This document shows, one piece after another, positions 24,345 through 33,191 of a DNA stretch of 64,000 nt. Origin of the DNA: Variovorax paradoxus (GTDB lineage: Bacteria > Pseudomonadota > Gammaproteobacteria > Burkholderiales > Burkholderiaceae_C); contig NZ_JAUSXL010000001.1 of assembly GCF_030815975.1 (NCBI RefSeq), positions 702,611 through 766,610 on the forward strand. Direction: 5' to 3'. Below the pieces are notes generated by a model, which had not been told where the DNA came from, searched no databases, and saw only the letters and a program-made list of their open reading frames with translations. Positions within the stretch are counted from its first letter, which is position 1, and every line of letters begins with the position of its first letter. Made by a program: the position numbers and the translations under genes.

Positions 24345-25307
24345 ATGGCATCCAGACATCACGACACGGCGGCGCTGTGTGGGCCGCCGCAGGAGGCGAT
24401 GGCGCAGATCATCGGCGCGCACACGCCGGGCGCGGGCGACCATGACACGACCGTTGCCGGCCTCGGCTTCTTTCGGCGCGATGTTCCCGCGCCGCCCGTC
24501 GTCTGCATGATCGAGCCGAGCATCTTGCTCGTTGCCCAGGGCGCCAAGCAGATGTGGGTCGGCGGCGAAGCCTATGCCTATGACACCTCGCGTTTCCTCA
24601 TCACCTCGCTGAACGTGCCTGCCAATTCGGAGGTGAAGGTGGCAAGCCCCGGGCAGCCCTGCCTGGGTCTGATGCTGAAGCTCGATGTGCGCATGCTGGC
24701 CGAGCTGATCGCACAGGGCGGCCTGCCGCCGCCGCGCGACCGTCCGATCGGCGTGGGGGTGGGCATCGGCGCGGCAACGCCTGCGATCCTGAACCCGTTC
24801 GTGCGCCTGCTCGAGCTGCTGGACGAGCCCCACGCGATTCCCGTGCTCGCACCGCTGATCCAGCGCGAGATCCACTACCGGCTGCTGATGAGCGACCAGG
24901 CCGCGAGGCTGCGGCAGATCGCCTCGGTGGACGGGCAGGGCTACCGGATCGCGCGGGCCATCGACTGGCTGAAGCTGAACTACGCCCTGCCGCTTCGCAT
25001 CGACGAACTCGCAGCGCGCATACAGATGAGTGCACCCACCTTCCATCACCACTTTCGCCAGCTCACCGCGATGAGCCCGTTGCAGTATCAAAAATGGCTG
25101 CGGTTGAACGAAGCGAAACGACTGATGCTGAGCGAACACTTCGATGCGGCGGGTGCGGCGTTCAGGGTCGGCTACGAAAGTCCCTCCCAATTCAGCCGCG
25201 AGTACAGCCGGTTGTTCGGTGCCCCGCCCAAGCGAGACATCGAGGTGCTGCGAGAGACCGCCAGGGGCACCGGTGCGCAGAGGCAAGGGCTGGCGAGCCT
25301 GGCATAA
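24345..25307 (+). CDS. AraC-family regulator of the aldehyde oxidoreductase operon
   Basis: A 320-residue regulator with an AraC_N-type cupin effector domain (PPVVCMIEPSILLVAQGAKQ, RFLITSLNVPANSEV) and two C-terminal helix-turn-helices (LRIDELAARIQMSAPTFHHH; AAGAAFRVGYESPSQFSREY). This subgroup includes YqhC, an aldehyde-responsive activator of E. coli. It lies just upstream of paoABC in the same direction, and a repeated box precedes both. The ATG at 24345 is chosen; an in-frame TTG at 24288 would add 19 residues without a better ribosome site. Confidence 0.9.
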   Translation: MASRHHDTAALCGPPQEAMAQIIGAHTPGAGDHDTTVAGLGFFRRDVPAPPVVCMIEPSILLVAQGAKQMWVGGEAYAYDTSRFLITSLNVPANSEVKVASPGQPCLGLMLKLDVRMLAELIAQGGLPPPRDRPIGVGVGIGAATPAILNPFVRLLELLDEPHAIPVLAPLIQREIHYRLLMSDQAARLRQIASVDGQGYRIARAIDWLKLNYALPLRIDELAARIQMSAPTFHHHFRQLTAMSPLQYQKWLRLNEAKRLMLSEHFDAAGAAFRVGYESPSQFSREYSRLFGAPPKRDIEVLRETARGTGAQRQGLASLA

Positions 25308-25339
25308 GACTTCCGTTCACAGGAGGTTGCGACCTCAGC

Positions 25340-25376
25340 GGATTGGGCAAGAAAAGAAGCGAAATGCGCTATCCAT
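25340..25376 (+). promoter_or_regulatory. Putative AraC box upstream of paoABC
   Basis: GGCAAGAAA-N3-AGCGAAATGCGC followed by ATCCAT, about 150 bases before the paoA start, matches the inverted copy at 24231-24270. Its position suits activation of paoABC by the AraC protein. Confidence 0.6.
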
Positions 25377-25526
25377 CCCCGCATGGCGCTAGAAAAATGA
25401 GGAGCCAAAGACACGATGAAACTGTTCGCAGGTGCACCGCCTCCCTTCTCCTATTGCGACCGCCGATGGCTCGTGATATCAGCAACGATGGCCGACGTAC
25501 CCGAACTTCGAACCACTGGAGCCGAC

Positions 25527-26168
25527 ATGGACAGTCCCACGACCCCCTTGATCTCGCGGCGCGACGCGCTCATCGCCGGCGCCGCCACCGCTGCGGCGGT
25601 TTCTTCTTCTGCGCCTGCCGAGGCGGCGCAGGCTGCGCCCGCGGCGGCGGCAGGACCGCGCGTGAAGCTTTCGCTGAACGTCAACGGGCAGGCTCATTCG
25701 CTCCAGCTCGATACGCGCACCACCTTGCTCGATGCGCTGCGCGAGCACCTGAACCTCACCGGCACCAAGAAGGGCTGCGACCACGGCCAGTGCGGCGCCT
25801 GCACGGTCATTGCCGACGGAAGGCGGATCAATTCCTGCCTGACGCTCGCCGTCATGCATGACGGCGGGCAGGTCACCACCATCGAGGGCCTGGGCACGCC
25901 GCAGAACATGCATCCGCTGCAGGCCGCCTTCGTCAAGCACGACGGCTACCAGTGCGGCTATTGCACGCCCGGCCAGATCTGCTCGGCGGTGGCCGTGCTC
26001 GACGAAATCAAGCGTGGGGTGCCGAGCCACGCGAGCGCCGATCTCACCGCGCGTCCTCTGCTGTCGGCCGAAGAGCTGCGCGAGCGCATGAGCGGAAACA
26101 TCTGCCGCTGCGGCGCCTACTCCAACATCGTCGATGCCATCACCGAGGTGGCCGGGAGCCGCACATGA
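25527..26168 (+). CDS. paoA: Periplasmic aldehyde oxidoreductase, 2Fe-2S subunit
   Basis: A 213-residue iron-sulfur subunit of the xanthine oxidase family, closely like E. coli PaoA (YagT). A Tat signal ([15 protein letters not shown]) is followed by the plant-type cluster motif [15 protein letters not shown] and the second cluster motif [14 protein letters not shown] plus [18 protein letters not shown]. With PaoB and PaoC it oxidises aromatic and other aldehydes to acids in the periplasm. GGAG lies 5 bases before the ATG at 25527. An in-frame ATG at 25416, also with a GGAG, would place 37 more residues before the Tat motif and cannot be excluded. Overlaps paoB by 4 bases. Confidence 0.93.
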   Translation: MDSPTTPLISRRDALIAGAATAAAVSSSAPAEAAQAAPAAAAGPRVKLSLNVNGQAHSLQLDTRTTLLDALREHLNLTGTKKGCDHGQCGACTVIADGRRINSCLTLAVMHDGGQVTTIEGLGTPQNMHPLQAAFVKHDGYQCGYCTPGQICSAVAVLDEIKRGVPSHASADLTARPLLSAEELRERMSGNICRCGAYSNIVDAITEVAGSRT

Positions 26169-27115
26169 AGCCGTTCACCTATGAGAAAGCGCAGTCGCCG
26201 GCGCAGGCCGCGGCCGCGGTCGCGCGCAGCCCCGGTGGCAAGTTCATTGCCGGCGGCACCAACCTGCTGGACCTGATGAAGCTGCAGATCGAGGCGCCGC
26301 CGCACCTGGTCGACGTGAACGGCCTGGCGCTGGACCGGATCGAAGCCACGCCCGAAGGCGGCCTGCGCATCGGCGCGCTGGTGCGCAACACCGACCTGGC
26401 CGCCGACGAGCGCGTGCGGCGCGACTACGGCGTGCTGTCGCGCGCGCTGCTGGCCGGCGCCTCCGGCCAGTTGCGCAACAAGGCCACGACCGCGGGCAAC
26501 CTGCTGCAGCGCACGCGCTGCCCCTACTTCTACGACACCGCCCAGCCCTGCAACAAGCGCCAGCCCGGCAGCGGCTGCAGCGCCATCGGCGGCATCACGC
26601 GCCAGCATGCGGTGGTCGGCACGAGCCAGGCCTGCATCGCGACGAATCCGAGCGACATGGCCGTGGCGATGCGCGTGCTCGACGCGGCGGTCGAGACGGT
26701 GCGCCCCGATGGCCGCACGCGCGTGATCCCGATTGCCGACTTCCACCGCCTGCCCGGCAACACGCCGCACATCGAGACGGCGCTGGAGCGGGACGAGCTG
26801 ATCACCGGCGTCACGCTGCCCAGGCCCATCGGCGGCACGCAGATCTACCGCAAGGTGCGCGACCGCGCCTCCTATGCCTTCGCGCTCGTTTCCGTTGCGG
26901 CCATCGTGCAGCGCGATGGCTCGGGCCGCGTTGCACTGGGCGGCGTGGCGCACAAGCCGTGGCGCGTGGAGGCCGCGGAGGCGGCGATGCCGCAGGGCGC
27001 CAAGGCCGTGACCGCGCAACTGCTGGCCGGCGCGCAGCCGACGCACGAGAACGCATTCAAGTTGCCGTTGTCCGAGCGCACGCTGGCCGCGGCGCTGGTG
27101 CAGGCAAGGAGCTGA
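26165..27115 (+). CDS. paoB: Periplasmic aldehyde oxidoreductase, FAD subunit
   Basis: A 316-residue FAD-binding subunit like E. coli PaoB (YagS). The FAD motif is [20 protein letters not shown] (about 27-46), then [20 protein letters not shown]. The cysteine-rich insert [20 protein letters not shown] and the later Cys residues bind the extra 4Fe-4S cluster known in PaoB. It passes electrons from the molybdenum centre out to the acceptor. Start overlaps the paoA stop. Confidence 0.93.
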   Translation: MKPFTYEKAQSPAQAAAAVARSPGGKFIAGGTNLLDLMKLQIEAPPHLVDVNGLALDRIEATPEGGLRIGALVRNTDLAADERVRRDYGVLSRALLAGASGQLRNKATTAGNLLQRTRCPYFYDTAQPCNKRQPGSGCSAIGGITRQHAVVGTSQACIATNPSDMAVAMRVLDAAVETVRPDGRTRVIPIADFHRLPGNTPHIETALERDELITGVTLPRPIGGTQIYRKVRDRASYAFALVSVAAIVQRDGSGRVALGGVAHKPWRVEAAEAAMPQGAKAVTAQLLAGAQPTHENAFKLPLSERTLAAALVQARS

Positions 27116-27120
27116 TCATC

Positions 27121-29331
27121 ATGAAATTCGACACGCCCGCCACCACCAATCCCATCGACCAGCTCAAGATCATCGGCAAGCCGACCGACCGCATCGACGG
27201 CCCGATGAAAACCACCGGCACTGCACGCTATGCCTATGAACGCAACACCGAGGTGCCCAATGCCGCCTACGGCTGGGTGGTGGGCGCCGGCATCGCGAAG
27301 GGCCGCATCGCCTCGATGGACCTGAACGCCGCGCGCGCGGCGCCGGGCGTGCTGGCCATCGTCACGGCGCGCAATGCCGGCAAGCTCGGCAAGGGCGAAT
27401 TCAATACGGCCAAGCTCCTGGGCGGGCCCGGGATCGACCACTACCACCAGGCGGTCGCGCTCGTCGTGGCCAGCAGCTTCGAACAGGCGCGCGCCGCGGC
27501 GCAGCTGCTGCGCATCGAGTACGCGCGTACGCCGGGGCGCTTCGACCTGGCGGCCGAAAAGGATGCGGCGCCGATGCCCAAGCCCAGTCCGTTTTCCGGC
27601 GCGCCGCAGACGAAGACAGGCGATTTCCCCGGCGTGTTCGCCGCGGCCGCCGTGCAGCTCGATGCGACCTACACCACACCCGACGAGTCGCACGCCATGA
27701 TGGAGCCGCACGCCTCCATTGCGCAGTGGAAGGGCGACAAGCTCACCATCTGGACCTCGAACCAGATGATCGACTGGGGCGTCGGCGACGTCGCCAAGAC
27801 GCTCGGCATTCCGAAGGAGAACGTGCGGCTGGTTTCGCCCTTCATCGGCGGCGGCTTCGGCGGCAAGCTGTTCGTGCGCGCGGATGCGCTGCTGGCCGCG
27901 CTGGGCGCGCGCGCGGCCAAGCGGCCCGTGAAGGTGGCCTTGCAGCGGCCCCTGATGATGAACAACACCACGCACCGGCCGGCGACCATCCAGCGCATCC
28001 GCATCGGCGCCGCGAGGGACGGCAAGATCACCGCCATCGCGCACGAAGGCTGGTCCGGCGACCTGCCGGACGGACAGCCCGAAACCGCGGTCAACCAGAC
28101 CCGGCTGCTGTATGCCGGCGCCAACCGCCTGACGACCACGCGGCTGGCCGTGCTCGATCTGCCCGAGGGCAACGCCATGCGCGCGCCGGGCGAGGCGCCG
28201 GGCATGATGGCGCTGGAGATCGCGATGGACGAGATGGCGGAGAAGCTCGCGCTCGACCCGGTCGAGTTTCGGGTGCTTAACGACACGCAGGTCGACCCGG
28301 AGAAGCCCGAGCGTCCCTTTTCCCAGCGCAGGCTGATCGAATGCCTGCGCACGGGGGCCGAGCGCTTCGGCTGGAGCAAGCGCAACGCGGCACCCGGACA
28401 GCAGCGCGACGGGCGCTGGCTCGTGGGAATGGGCGTCGCCGCGGCGTTCCGAAACAACCTCTTGATGAAGTCGGCCGCGCGCGTGCGCCTGGACAACCGG
28501 GGCATGGTCACGGTGGAAACCGACATGACCGACATCGGCACCGGGTCGTACACCATCATCGCGCAGACCGCCGCCGAGACGATGGGGGTGCCGCTCGACA
28601 GGGTGCTCGTGCGCCTGGGCGACTCGGCCTATCCCGTGTCGTCCGGCTCCGGCGGGCAATGGGGTGGCAACAATTCGACCTCGGGCGTCTATGCGGCGTG
28701 CATGAAGCTGCGCGAAGCGGTGGCGAGCAAGCTGGGCTTCTCCGCGGCCGACGCGGAGTTCTCGGACGGCATGGTGCGCGCCGGCGAGCGTGCGGTGCCG
28801 CTCGCCGAAGCGGCGGGCGCGAACGGCCTCGCGGCCGAGGACGGCATCGAGTACGGCGACCTGGACAAGAAGTACCAGCAGTCCACCTTCGGCGCGCATT
28901 TCGTGGAGGTCGGCGTCGACGCGGCCACCGGCGAGATCCGTGTTCGGCGCATGCTCGCGGTGTGCGCCGCCGGGCGCATCCTCAATCCCAAGTCCGCCCG
29001 CAGCCAGGTGATCGGAGCGATGACGATGGGCGTCGGCGGGGCGCTGATGGAGGACCTGGCGCTCGACAAGCGGCATGGCTTCTTCGTCAACCACGACCTG
29101 GCGGGCTACGAGGTGCCGGTGCATGCCGACATCCCCCACCAGGAGGTGATCTTCCTGGACGAGACGGACCCGATCTCCTCGCCGATGAAAGCCAAGGGGG
29201 TCGGGGAACTGGGCATTTGCGGCGTCGCGGCCGCGGTGGCCAATGCGGTCTACAACGCCACCGGCGTGCGGGTGCGCAACTATCCGATCACGCTCGACAA
29301 GCTGCTGGATCGGTTGCCGCCGGTGGTGTGA
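27121..29331 (+). CDS. paoC: Periplasmic aldehyde oxidoreductase, molybdenum subunit
   Basis: A 736-residue molybdopterin-cytosine-dinucleotide subunit like E. coli PaoC (YagR). It has the hammerhead region (IGKPTDRIDGPMKTTGTARY), the SPFIGGGFGGKLFVRADALL cofactor segment, MRAPGEAPGMMALEIAMDEM, and the active-site Glu in KGVGELGICGVAAAVANAVY. All key residues are present. No PaoD-type maturation chaperone follows in this window, so insertion must rely on a factor encoded elsewhere. The gene begins 5 bases after paoB. Confidence 0.94.
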   Translation: MKFDTPATTNPIDQLKIIGKPTDRIDGPMKTTGTARYAYERNTEVPNAAYGWVVGAGIAKGRIASMDLNAARAAPGVLAIVTARNAGKLGKGEFNTAKLLGGPGIDHYHQAVALVVASSFEQARAAAQLLRIEYARTPGRFDLAAEKDAAPMPKPSPFSGAPQTKTGDFPGVFAAAAVQLDATYTTPDESHAMMEPHASIAQWKGDKLTIWTSNQMIDWGVGDVAKTLGIPKENVRLVSPFIGGGFGGKLFVRADALLAALGARAAKRPVKVALQRPLMMNNTTHRPATIQRIRIGAARDGKITAIAHEGWSGDLPDGQPETAVNQTRLLYAGANRLTTTRLAVLDLPEGNAMRAPGEAPGMMALEIAMDEMAEKLALDPVEFRVLNDTQVDPEKPERPFSQRRLIECLRTGAERFGWSKRNAAPGQQRDGRWLVGMGVAAAFRNNLLMKSAARVRLDNRGMVTVETDMTDIGTGSYTIIAQTAAETMGVPLDRVLVRLGDSAYPVSSGSGGQWGGNNSTSGVYAACMKLREAVASKLGFSAADAEFSDGMVRAGERAVPLAEAAGANGLAAEDGIEYGDLDKKYQQSTFGAHFVEVGVDAATGEIRVRRMLAVCAAGRILNPKSARSQVIGAMTMGVGGALMEDLALDKRHGFFVNHDLAGYEVPVHADIPHQEVIFLDETDPISSPMKAKGVGELGICGVAAAVANAVYNATGVRVRNYPITLDKLLDRLPPVV

Positions 29332-29404
29332 GGTGGGAAGCGCGGTCTTGCCAGCCGTCCTGCATGACCGATATTCAACACATCGGGCAGTCCAGTGCGC
29401 CTGG

Positions 29405-29557
29405 GAAGACGATGCATCGGTCTACCACCTGCTGTTGCTGGACGAGGTCGATCAGGGATTGGCGGATGTGCAGGCCGGCCGCACGGTCGATGCGCTGGAA
29501 GGTCTGGCGGAGCTGAAACTGAAGCGCAAAGCGCGTTCCGGCGGCACTGCCGGCTGA
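29405..29557 (+). pseudogene. Remnant of a ParD-like antitoxin
   Basis: The frame reads EDDASVYHLLLLDEVDQGLA, DVQAGRTVDALEGLAELKLK and stops. The second half resembles the C-terminus of ParD/RelB-type antitoxins (helix with D-G-L-A-D-V-Q-A-G-R). No start codon or ribosome site exists in frame close upstream, and the paoC stop is at 29331. The toxin remnant follows directly, so a toxin-antitoxin pair has decayed here. Confidence 0.6.
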
Positions 29558-29584
29558 AACGGCTGGCCGCAAAGAAGAGGGCGT

Positions 29585-29700
29585 CGCTGGCGCGTGCACT
29601 ACGCGCGCAACTTTGCCTCAGACCGCGAACGCATCGAAGCGTTCTGGTTCGACAACGATTTTGCGCAAGGCGATGTGCGCCTGCTCGTGTGCCTGGCAAT
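29585..29700 (+). pseudogene. N-terminal remnant of a ParE/RelE-like toxin
   Basis: From 29585 the bases encode RWRVHYARNFASDRERIEAF and WFDNDFAQGDVRLL, the first half of a RelE/ParE toxin (R-Y-x-x-x-F-x-x-D followed by I-E-A-F-W). The usual C-terminal half is missing and the frame then becomes unrelated sequence. No intact start codon is seen. Confidence 0.6.
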
Positions 29701-29859
29701 TCAGCCGGAATCTGATCGCCAAGGATGACGCTGCACCTGTCGGGAACTCGCGCAGCTCGCCTGCGTGCCTGCGCTGAGGCTGGCTATGCCCGTCCCTCGC
29801 GCAGTTGCTTGGCCCATCAGAACGGCGCGGCAAGCCGAGAGACGCCCGAGTAAAGCAGC

Positions 29860-29963
29860 TCATACGCAGTAGAGCGCCAGGCTCACCGACACGTCCTTGT
29901 CTTTCAACGTATCGCGCGGCAGCTGCAAGTCGGCCGCCTTGAAGTAACGCTTGTAGGGGGTCG
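29860..29963 (-). pseudogene. Unidentified C-terminal gene remnant
   Basis: On the minus strand the bases read PYKRYFKAADLQLPRDTL, KDKDVSVSLALYCV and stop (stop at 29860-29862). The segment looks like a real protein end by composition, but the frame breaks upstream at about 29965 and no start is present. I do not recognise the family. The rest of 29701-30112 shows no gene; the AT-rich patch at 30030-30090 is the likely promoter of the tannase-family gene. Confidence 0.35.
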
Positions 29964-30112
29964 CGGTCGAACTAACACTTATTGCTTCGGCCTCGGGCTC
30001 GAATCCTTGGCATCCGGGTTTTTCCTCGTTTTTTGGTTATTGATTAAAACTACATTGGTTATCTTCAATAACCTTTAAGGCCGACGAAACGCCGCCGGCC
30101 GAGGAGACAAGC

Positions 30113-31909
30113 ATGGATCACATCGTGTCATCGTCATGGCGGCCGGCATGGGCCGTGGTGGGTGCGGCCGCGTTGCTGGCGGCGTGCGGTGGAGGTGGCG
30201 GTGGCGGTGGGAGTGGCATTTCGTTCCTGCCGGTTGTTCCGGCCGCACCTGACACGCCGGCCCCGGCGCCCGTGGTCCCGCCGCCCACCTCTTCGCCGGA
30301 GGCTCGTCCCGGCACGCTGCAGTCGTGCAGCGATCTTGCGGGCAAGGCCGCCTTCAGCGGCACGGCCTACACCAGCATCACTTCCGTGGCGGCCGGCACG
30401 TTCACCGTGGCCGGCGTGAGCACGCCCACGCCAGCGCATTGCCTGGTGCAGGGAAAGATGAACGAACGCACCAGCAGCGTCGACGGCCGCACCTATGCGA
30501 TCGGCTTCGAGATGCGCCTGCCGGTCGACTGGAACGGGCGCTTCTTCTACCAGGCCAACGGCGGGCTGGACGGGAACGTGGCGCCGGCATCGGGCAGCGT
30601 CGGGGGAGGGTCGCCCACCACCACGGCGCTGCACATGGGCTTTGCCGTGATCAGCGCCGATGCGGGCCACTCGGGCGCGCAGATCCCGGTCTTCGGCATC
30701 GATCCGCAGGCGCGCCTGGACTACGGCTACAACGCGGTCGCGCAGCTCACGCCCATGGCCAAGAACCTGATCGCCAAGGCCTATGGCCGCGCGGCCGACC
30801 GCTCCTATTTCGGCGGCTGCTCCAACGGCGGCCGCCATGCGATGGTGGCGGCCGCGCGGTCCGCCAACGCGTACGACGGCATCCTGGCGGGCGACCCCGG
30901 TTTCAACCTGCCGAAGGCCGCGGTCGCGCAGCTCTACGGCGTGCAGCAGTACGCCCAGGTGACGACCGCCAACACCTCGGCGGGCAAGCCGGACCTGCAG
31001 ACGGCCTTCACGCAGGCGGAGATGGACACGGTCGCCGGCGCGGTGCGGTCCAAATGCGACGCACTGGACGGCGCGGCCGACGGCATCATCGCGAACGTGC
31101 AGGCGTGCAAGACGGTCTTCAAGCTGGCCACCGACGTGCCCACCTGCAGCGGCGCGCGCGACGGCAGCTGCCTCACGGCCGCACAGAAGACTGTGCTCGA
31201 CAACGTCTTCAGCGGTGCGCGCAACACCGCGGGCACCGCGCTCTACAGCGGCTTTCCCTATGACGCGGGCATCAACGGCGCCGACTGGCGGCAATGGAAG
31301 TTCTCCAACTCGCAGAACCTGGACACGGCCGCGGTCGGTTTCGTGTTCAGCTCGCCGCCGCTGGGCACGAGCCGCCCCTCGGGCATCGACTTTGCGCTGG
31401 GCTTCAGCATGGACGCCGATGCGCCGGCCATCTTCGCGACCACGGCGCTCTACACGGAATCGGCCATGTCCTTCATGACGCCGCCGAACCCGAGCAACCT
31501 CGCGGCGCTGCGCGACCGCGGCAGCAAGCTCATGGTCTACCACGGCACCAGCGACGCGGTGTTCTCGTCGGACGACACGACGCGCTGGTACGAGGAGCTG
31601 CGCGCGGCCAATGGCGGCGATGCCTCCGGCTTTGCGCGCTTCTTCCCGGTGCCCGGCATGAACCACTGCGGACGGGGCCCGGCGACGGACCAGTTCGACA
31701 TGCTCACGCCGCTGGTCGCCTGGGTGGAGAAGGGCAAGGCGCCGGATTCGGTGGTCGCCACCGCGCGCGGGGCGGGTGCCAATGTGGTCAACGCGGAGCT
31801 GCCCGCCGGCTGGTCGGCCGCGCGGACGCGGCCCCTGTGCCCCTACCCGAAGGTGGCGACCTATGTCGGCGGCGACCTCGAATCGGCGGCCAGCTTCGCT
31901 TGCAGGTAG
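30113..31909 (+). CDS. Tannase/feruloyl esterase-family lipoprotein
   Basis: A 598-residue secreted esterase. The N-terminus has a lipoprotein signal with lipobox LAAC (about residues 24-27), a run of nine glycines and a Pro/Ala-rich linker. The catalytic alpha/beta hydrolase region shows the nucleophile elbow SYFGGCSNGGRHAMVAA (Ser in GCSNGG), the Asp region MVYHGTSDAVFSSDD, and the His in PVPGMNHCGRGP. Paired cysteines typical of the family are present. It should cleave phenolic or phthalate-like esters outside the cytoplasmic membrane, anchored in the outer membrane. No transporter neighbours indicate the substrate. Usual family length is 500-600. Confidence 0.9.
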   Translation: MDHIVSSSWRPAWAVVGAAALLAACGGGGGGGGSGISFLPVVPAAPDTPAPAPVVPPPTSSPEARPGTLQSCSDLAGKAAFSGTAYTSITSVAAGTFTVAGVSTPTPAHCLVQGKMNERTSSVDGRTYAIGFEMRLPVDWNGRFFYQANGGLDGNVAPASGSVGGGSPTTTALHMGFAVISADAGHSGAQIPVFGIDPQARLDYGYNAVAQLTPMAKNLIAKAYGRAADRSYFGGCSNGGRHAMVAAARSANAYDGILAGDPGFNLPKAAVAQLYGVQQYAQVTTANTSAGKPDLQTAFTQAEMDTVAGAVRSKCDALDGAADGIIANVQACKTVFKLATDVPTCSGARDGSCLTAAQKTVLDNVFSGARNTAGTALYSGFPYDAGINGADWRQWKFSNSQNLDTAAVGFVFSSPPLGTSRPSGIDFALGFSMDADAPAIFATTALYTESAMSFMTPPNPSNLAALRDRGSKLMVYHGTSDAVFSSDDTTRWYEELRAANGGDASGFARFFPVPGMNHCGRGPATDQFDMLTPLVAWVEKGKAPDSVVATARGAGANVVNAELPAGWSAARTRPLCPYPKVATYVGGDLESAASFACR

Positions 31910-31939
31910 TAGGCGGGCGGCTGGACACCAGGGGCGGCC

Positions 31940-32485
31940 TCACACCCGAAGCGCTCCGCGCAAGCCCCTGGCCGCGTAGTACGACTGCGCGCCGTTGTGA
32001 TAGACGAACACCCGGCCATAGCGCCGGTCGCCGAAGAGGGCGCCGCCGAGCGCCCTGATCTCAGGTGGTGTCCTGATCCAGCTCGAGGTCTTGAGGTCGA
32101 ATTCGCCGAGCGTCTGCAGCGCCCGGTACTGCGCCTCGGTGAGAAGCTCGATGCCCATGGCCGCGGCCATCTCGACCGCGCTGCTCTCGGGCTTGTGTTC
32201 CTTGCGGGCGTCGAGCGCTTCACGGTCGTAGCAGAGGCTCCTGCGGCCTGCGGGCGTCTCCGCGGAGCAATCGCAGAACGTGAGGAGGCCGGTTTTTTCG
32301 TCGCGGCCGATGACGTCGGGCTCGCCGCCCGTGGCTTCCATTTCGCGCAGCGATTTCAGCGCGCCGGGATGGGCCTCGAGCCGGCTTCGCACGCCGGCCC
32401 ACGCGATGGCCTGATGCCGGTGCATGTGCTTCTCGAAGCGAGCCTGCAGCGCCTCGAGAAGCTTTTCGCGTTCTTGCGCCTTCAT
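31940..32485 (-). CDS. DUF4256 protein
   Basis: A 181-residue protein of the DUF4256 family, recognised by ERKELL-like N-terminal helices followed by LTFCDCSAETPAGRRSLCYD, ALDARKEHKPESSAVEMAAA, MGIELLTEAQYRALQTLGEF and the C-terminal DRRYGRVFVYHNGAQSYYAA. These are highly conserved in the family, whose function is unknown. Convergent with the esterase gene. ATG at 32483-32485 gives the standard length. Confidence 0.85.
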   Translation of the reverse strand: MKAQEREKLLEALQARFEKHMHRHQAIAWAGVRSRLEAHPGALKSLREMEATGGEPDVIGRDEKTGLLTFCDCSAETPAGRRSLCYDREALDARKEHKPESSAVEMAAAMGIELLTEAQYRALQTLGEFDLKTSSWIRTPPEIRALGGALFGDRRYGRVFVYHNGAQSYYAARGLRGALRV

Positions 32486-32614
32486 GGTTTCTCGATGAGT
32501 CCGGATCGGTTGCAGCTGTGCCGTGCGCGTGACAGTTTGCCAGATGACATGCGCGGCGCGCGGGATTATGCTTTTGGTCCGTGCAGGAAATGGCTCGCCG
32601 ATGGAGCTCTCATC

Positions 32615-33076
32615 ATGACCAGTCCAGCCCGTTCGTTGCTTCGTGCCCCGGCGCCGCAGGAAGAGATCGGTCTTCCGGCCAGGATGGTGGGCGAGGGGTT
32701 CCAGATCGCCGCCCGCTCGCAGAAGACCTTCGTGGCCACCGGCGCGCCCGTGGTCTTCTTCGACGTCCTCTCCGACGACGGCGAGCGCATCGGCATGGCC
32801 AATGCAATCCTCGAGCCGCATGCCGCGGCCGTCGCGGGCATCGGGCATGTCTGCGTGACGCTGAACGAGGCGCATGCCTCCGCAGAGCTGCTGACGCAGG
32901 TCGCCGATGTCCTGGTCGACTACGCCTTCGATTCGGGCGTGTCCGAAGTCATGATCGTGGTGCCGCAATCGCATGCCGATTCGGTCGAGGCGTGCTGCAG
33001 GCTCGACCCGGTCTCGTCGGCTGCCACGCACCTCGGACACGGCGTCGAAGGGCAGGCCTACATGTATCGCCGGTAG
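32615..33076 (+). CDS. Hypothetical protein, possible GNAT-like fold
   Basis: A 153-residue protein of alternating strands and helices: MVGEGFQIAARSQKTFVATG, VVFFDVLSDDGERIGMANAI, then HASAELLTQVADVLVDYAF and SEVMIVVPQ. The order resembles a compact acyltransferase, but no acetyl-CoA pyrophosphate loop (R/Q-x-x-G-x-G/A) is visible, so the resemblance may be chance. ATG at 32615 is the first good start; the frame extends upstream without a ribosome site. Neighbours give no hint. Confidence 0.55.
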   Translation: MTSPARSLLRAPAPQEEIGLPARMVGEGFQIAARSQKTFVATGAPVVFFDVLSDDGERIGMANAILEPHAAAVAGIGHVCVTLNEAHASAELLTQVADVLVDYAFDSGVSEVMIVVPQSHADSVEACCRLDPVSSAATHLGHGVEGQAYMYRR

Positions 33077-33191
33077 CGGGGCGACCTGCGGGATTTCACC
33101 AAGGCCCTGCGGCGGCCGGCGCGGCGCATACTCGCCGAAGCGCCGCTCGCCGGCCCCTCCGGGGCTCCGGGCGACCGTCAGGAGGCACGCC

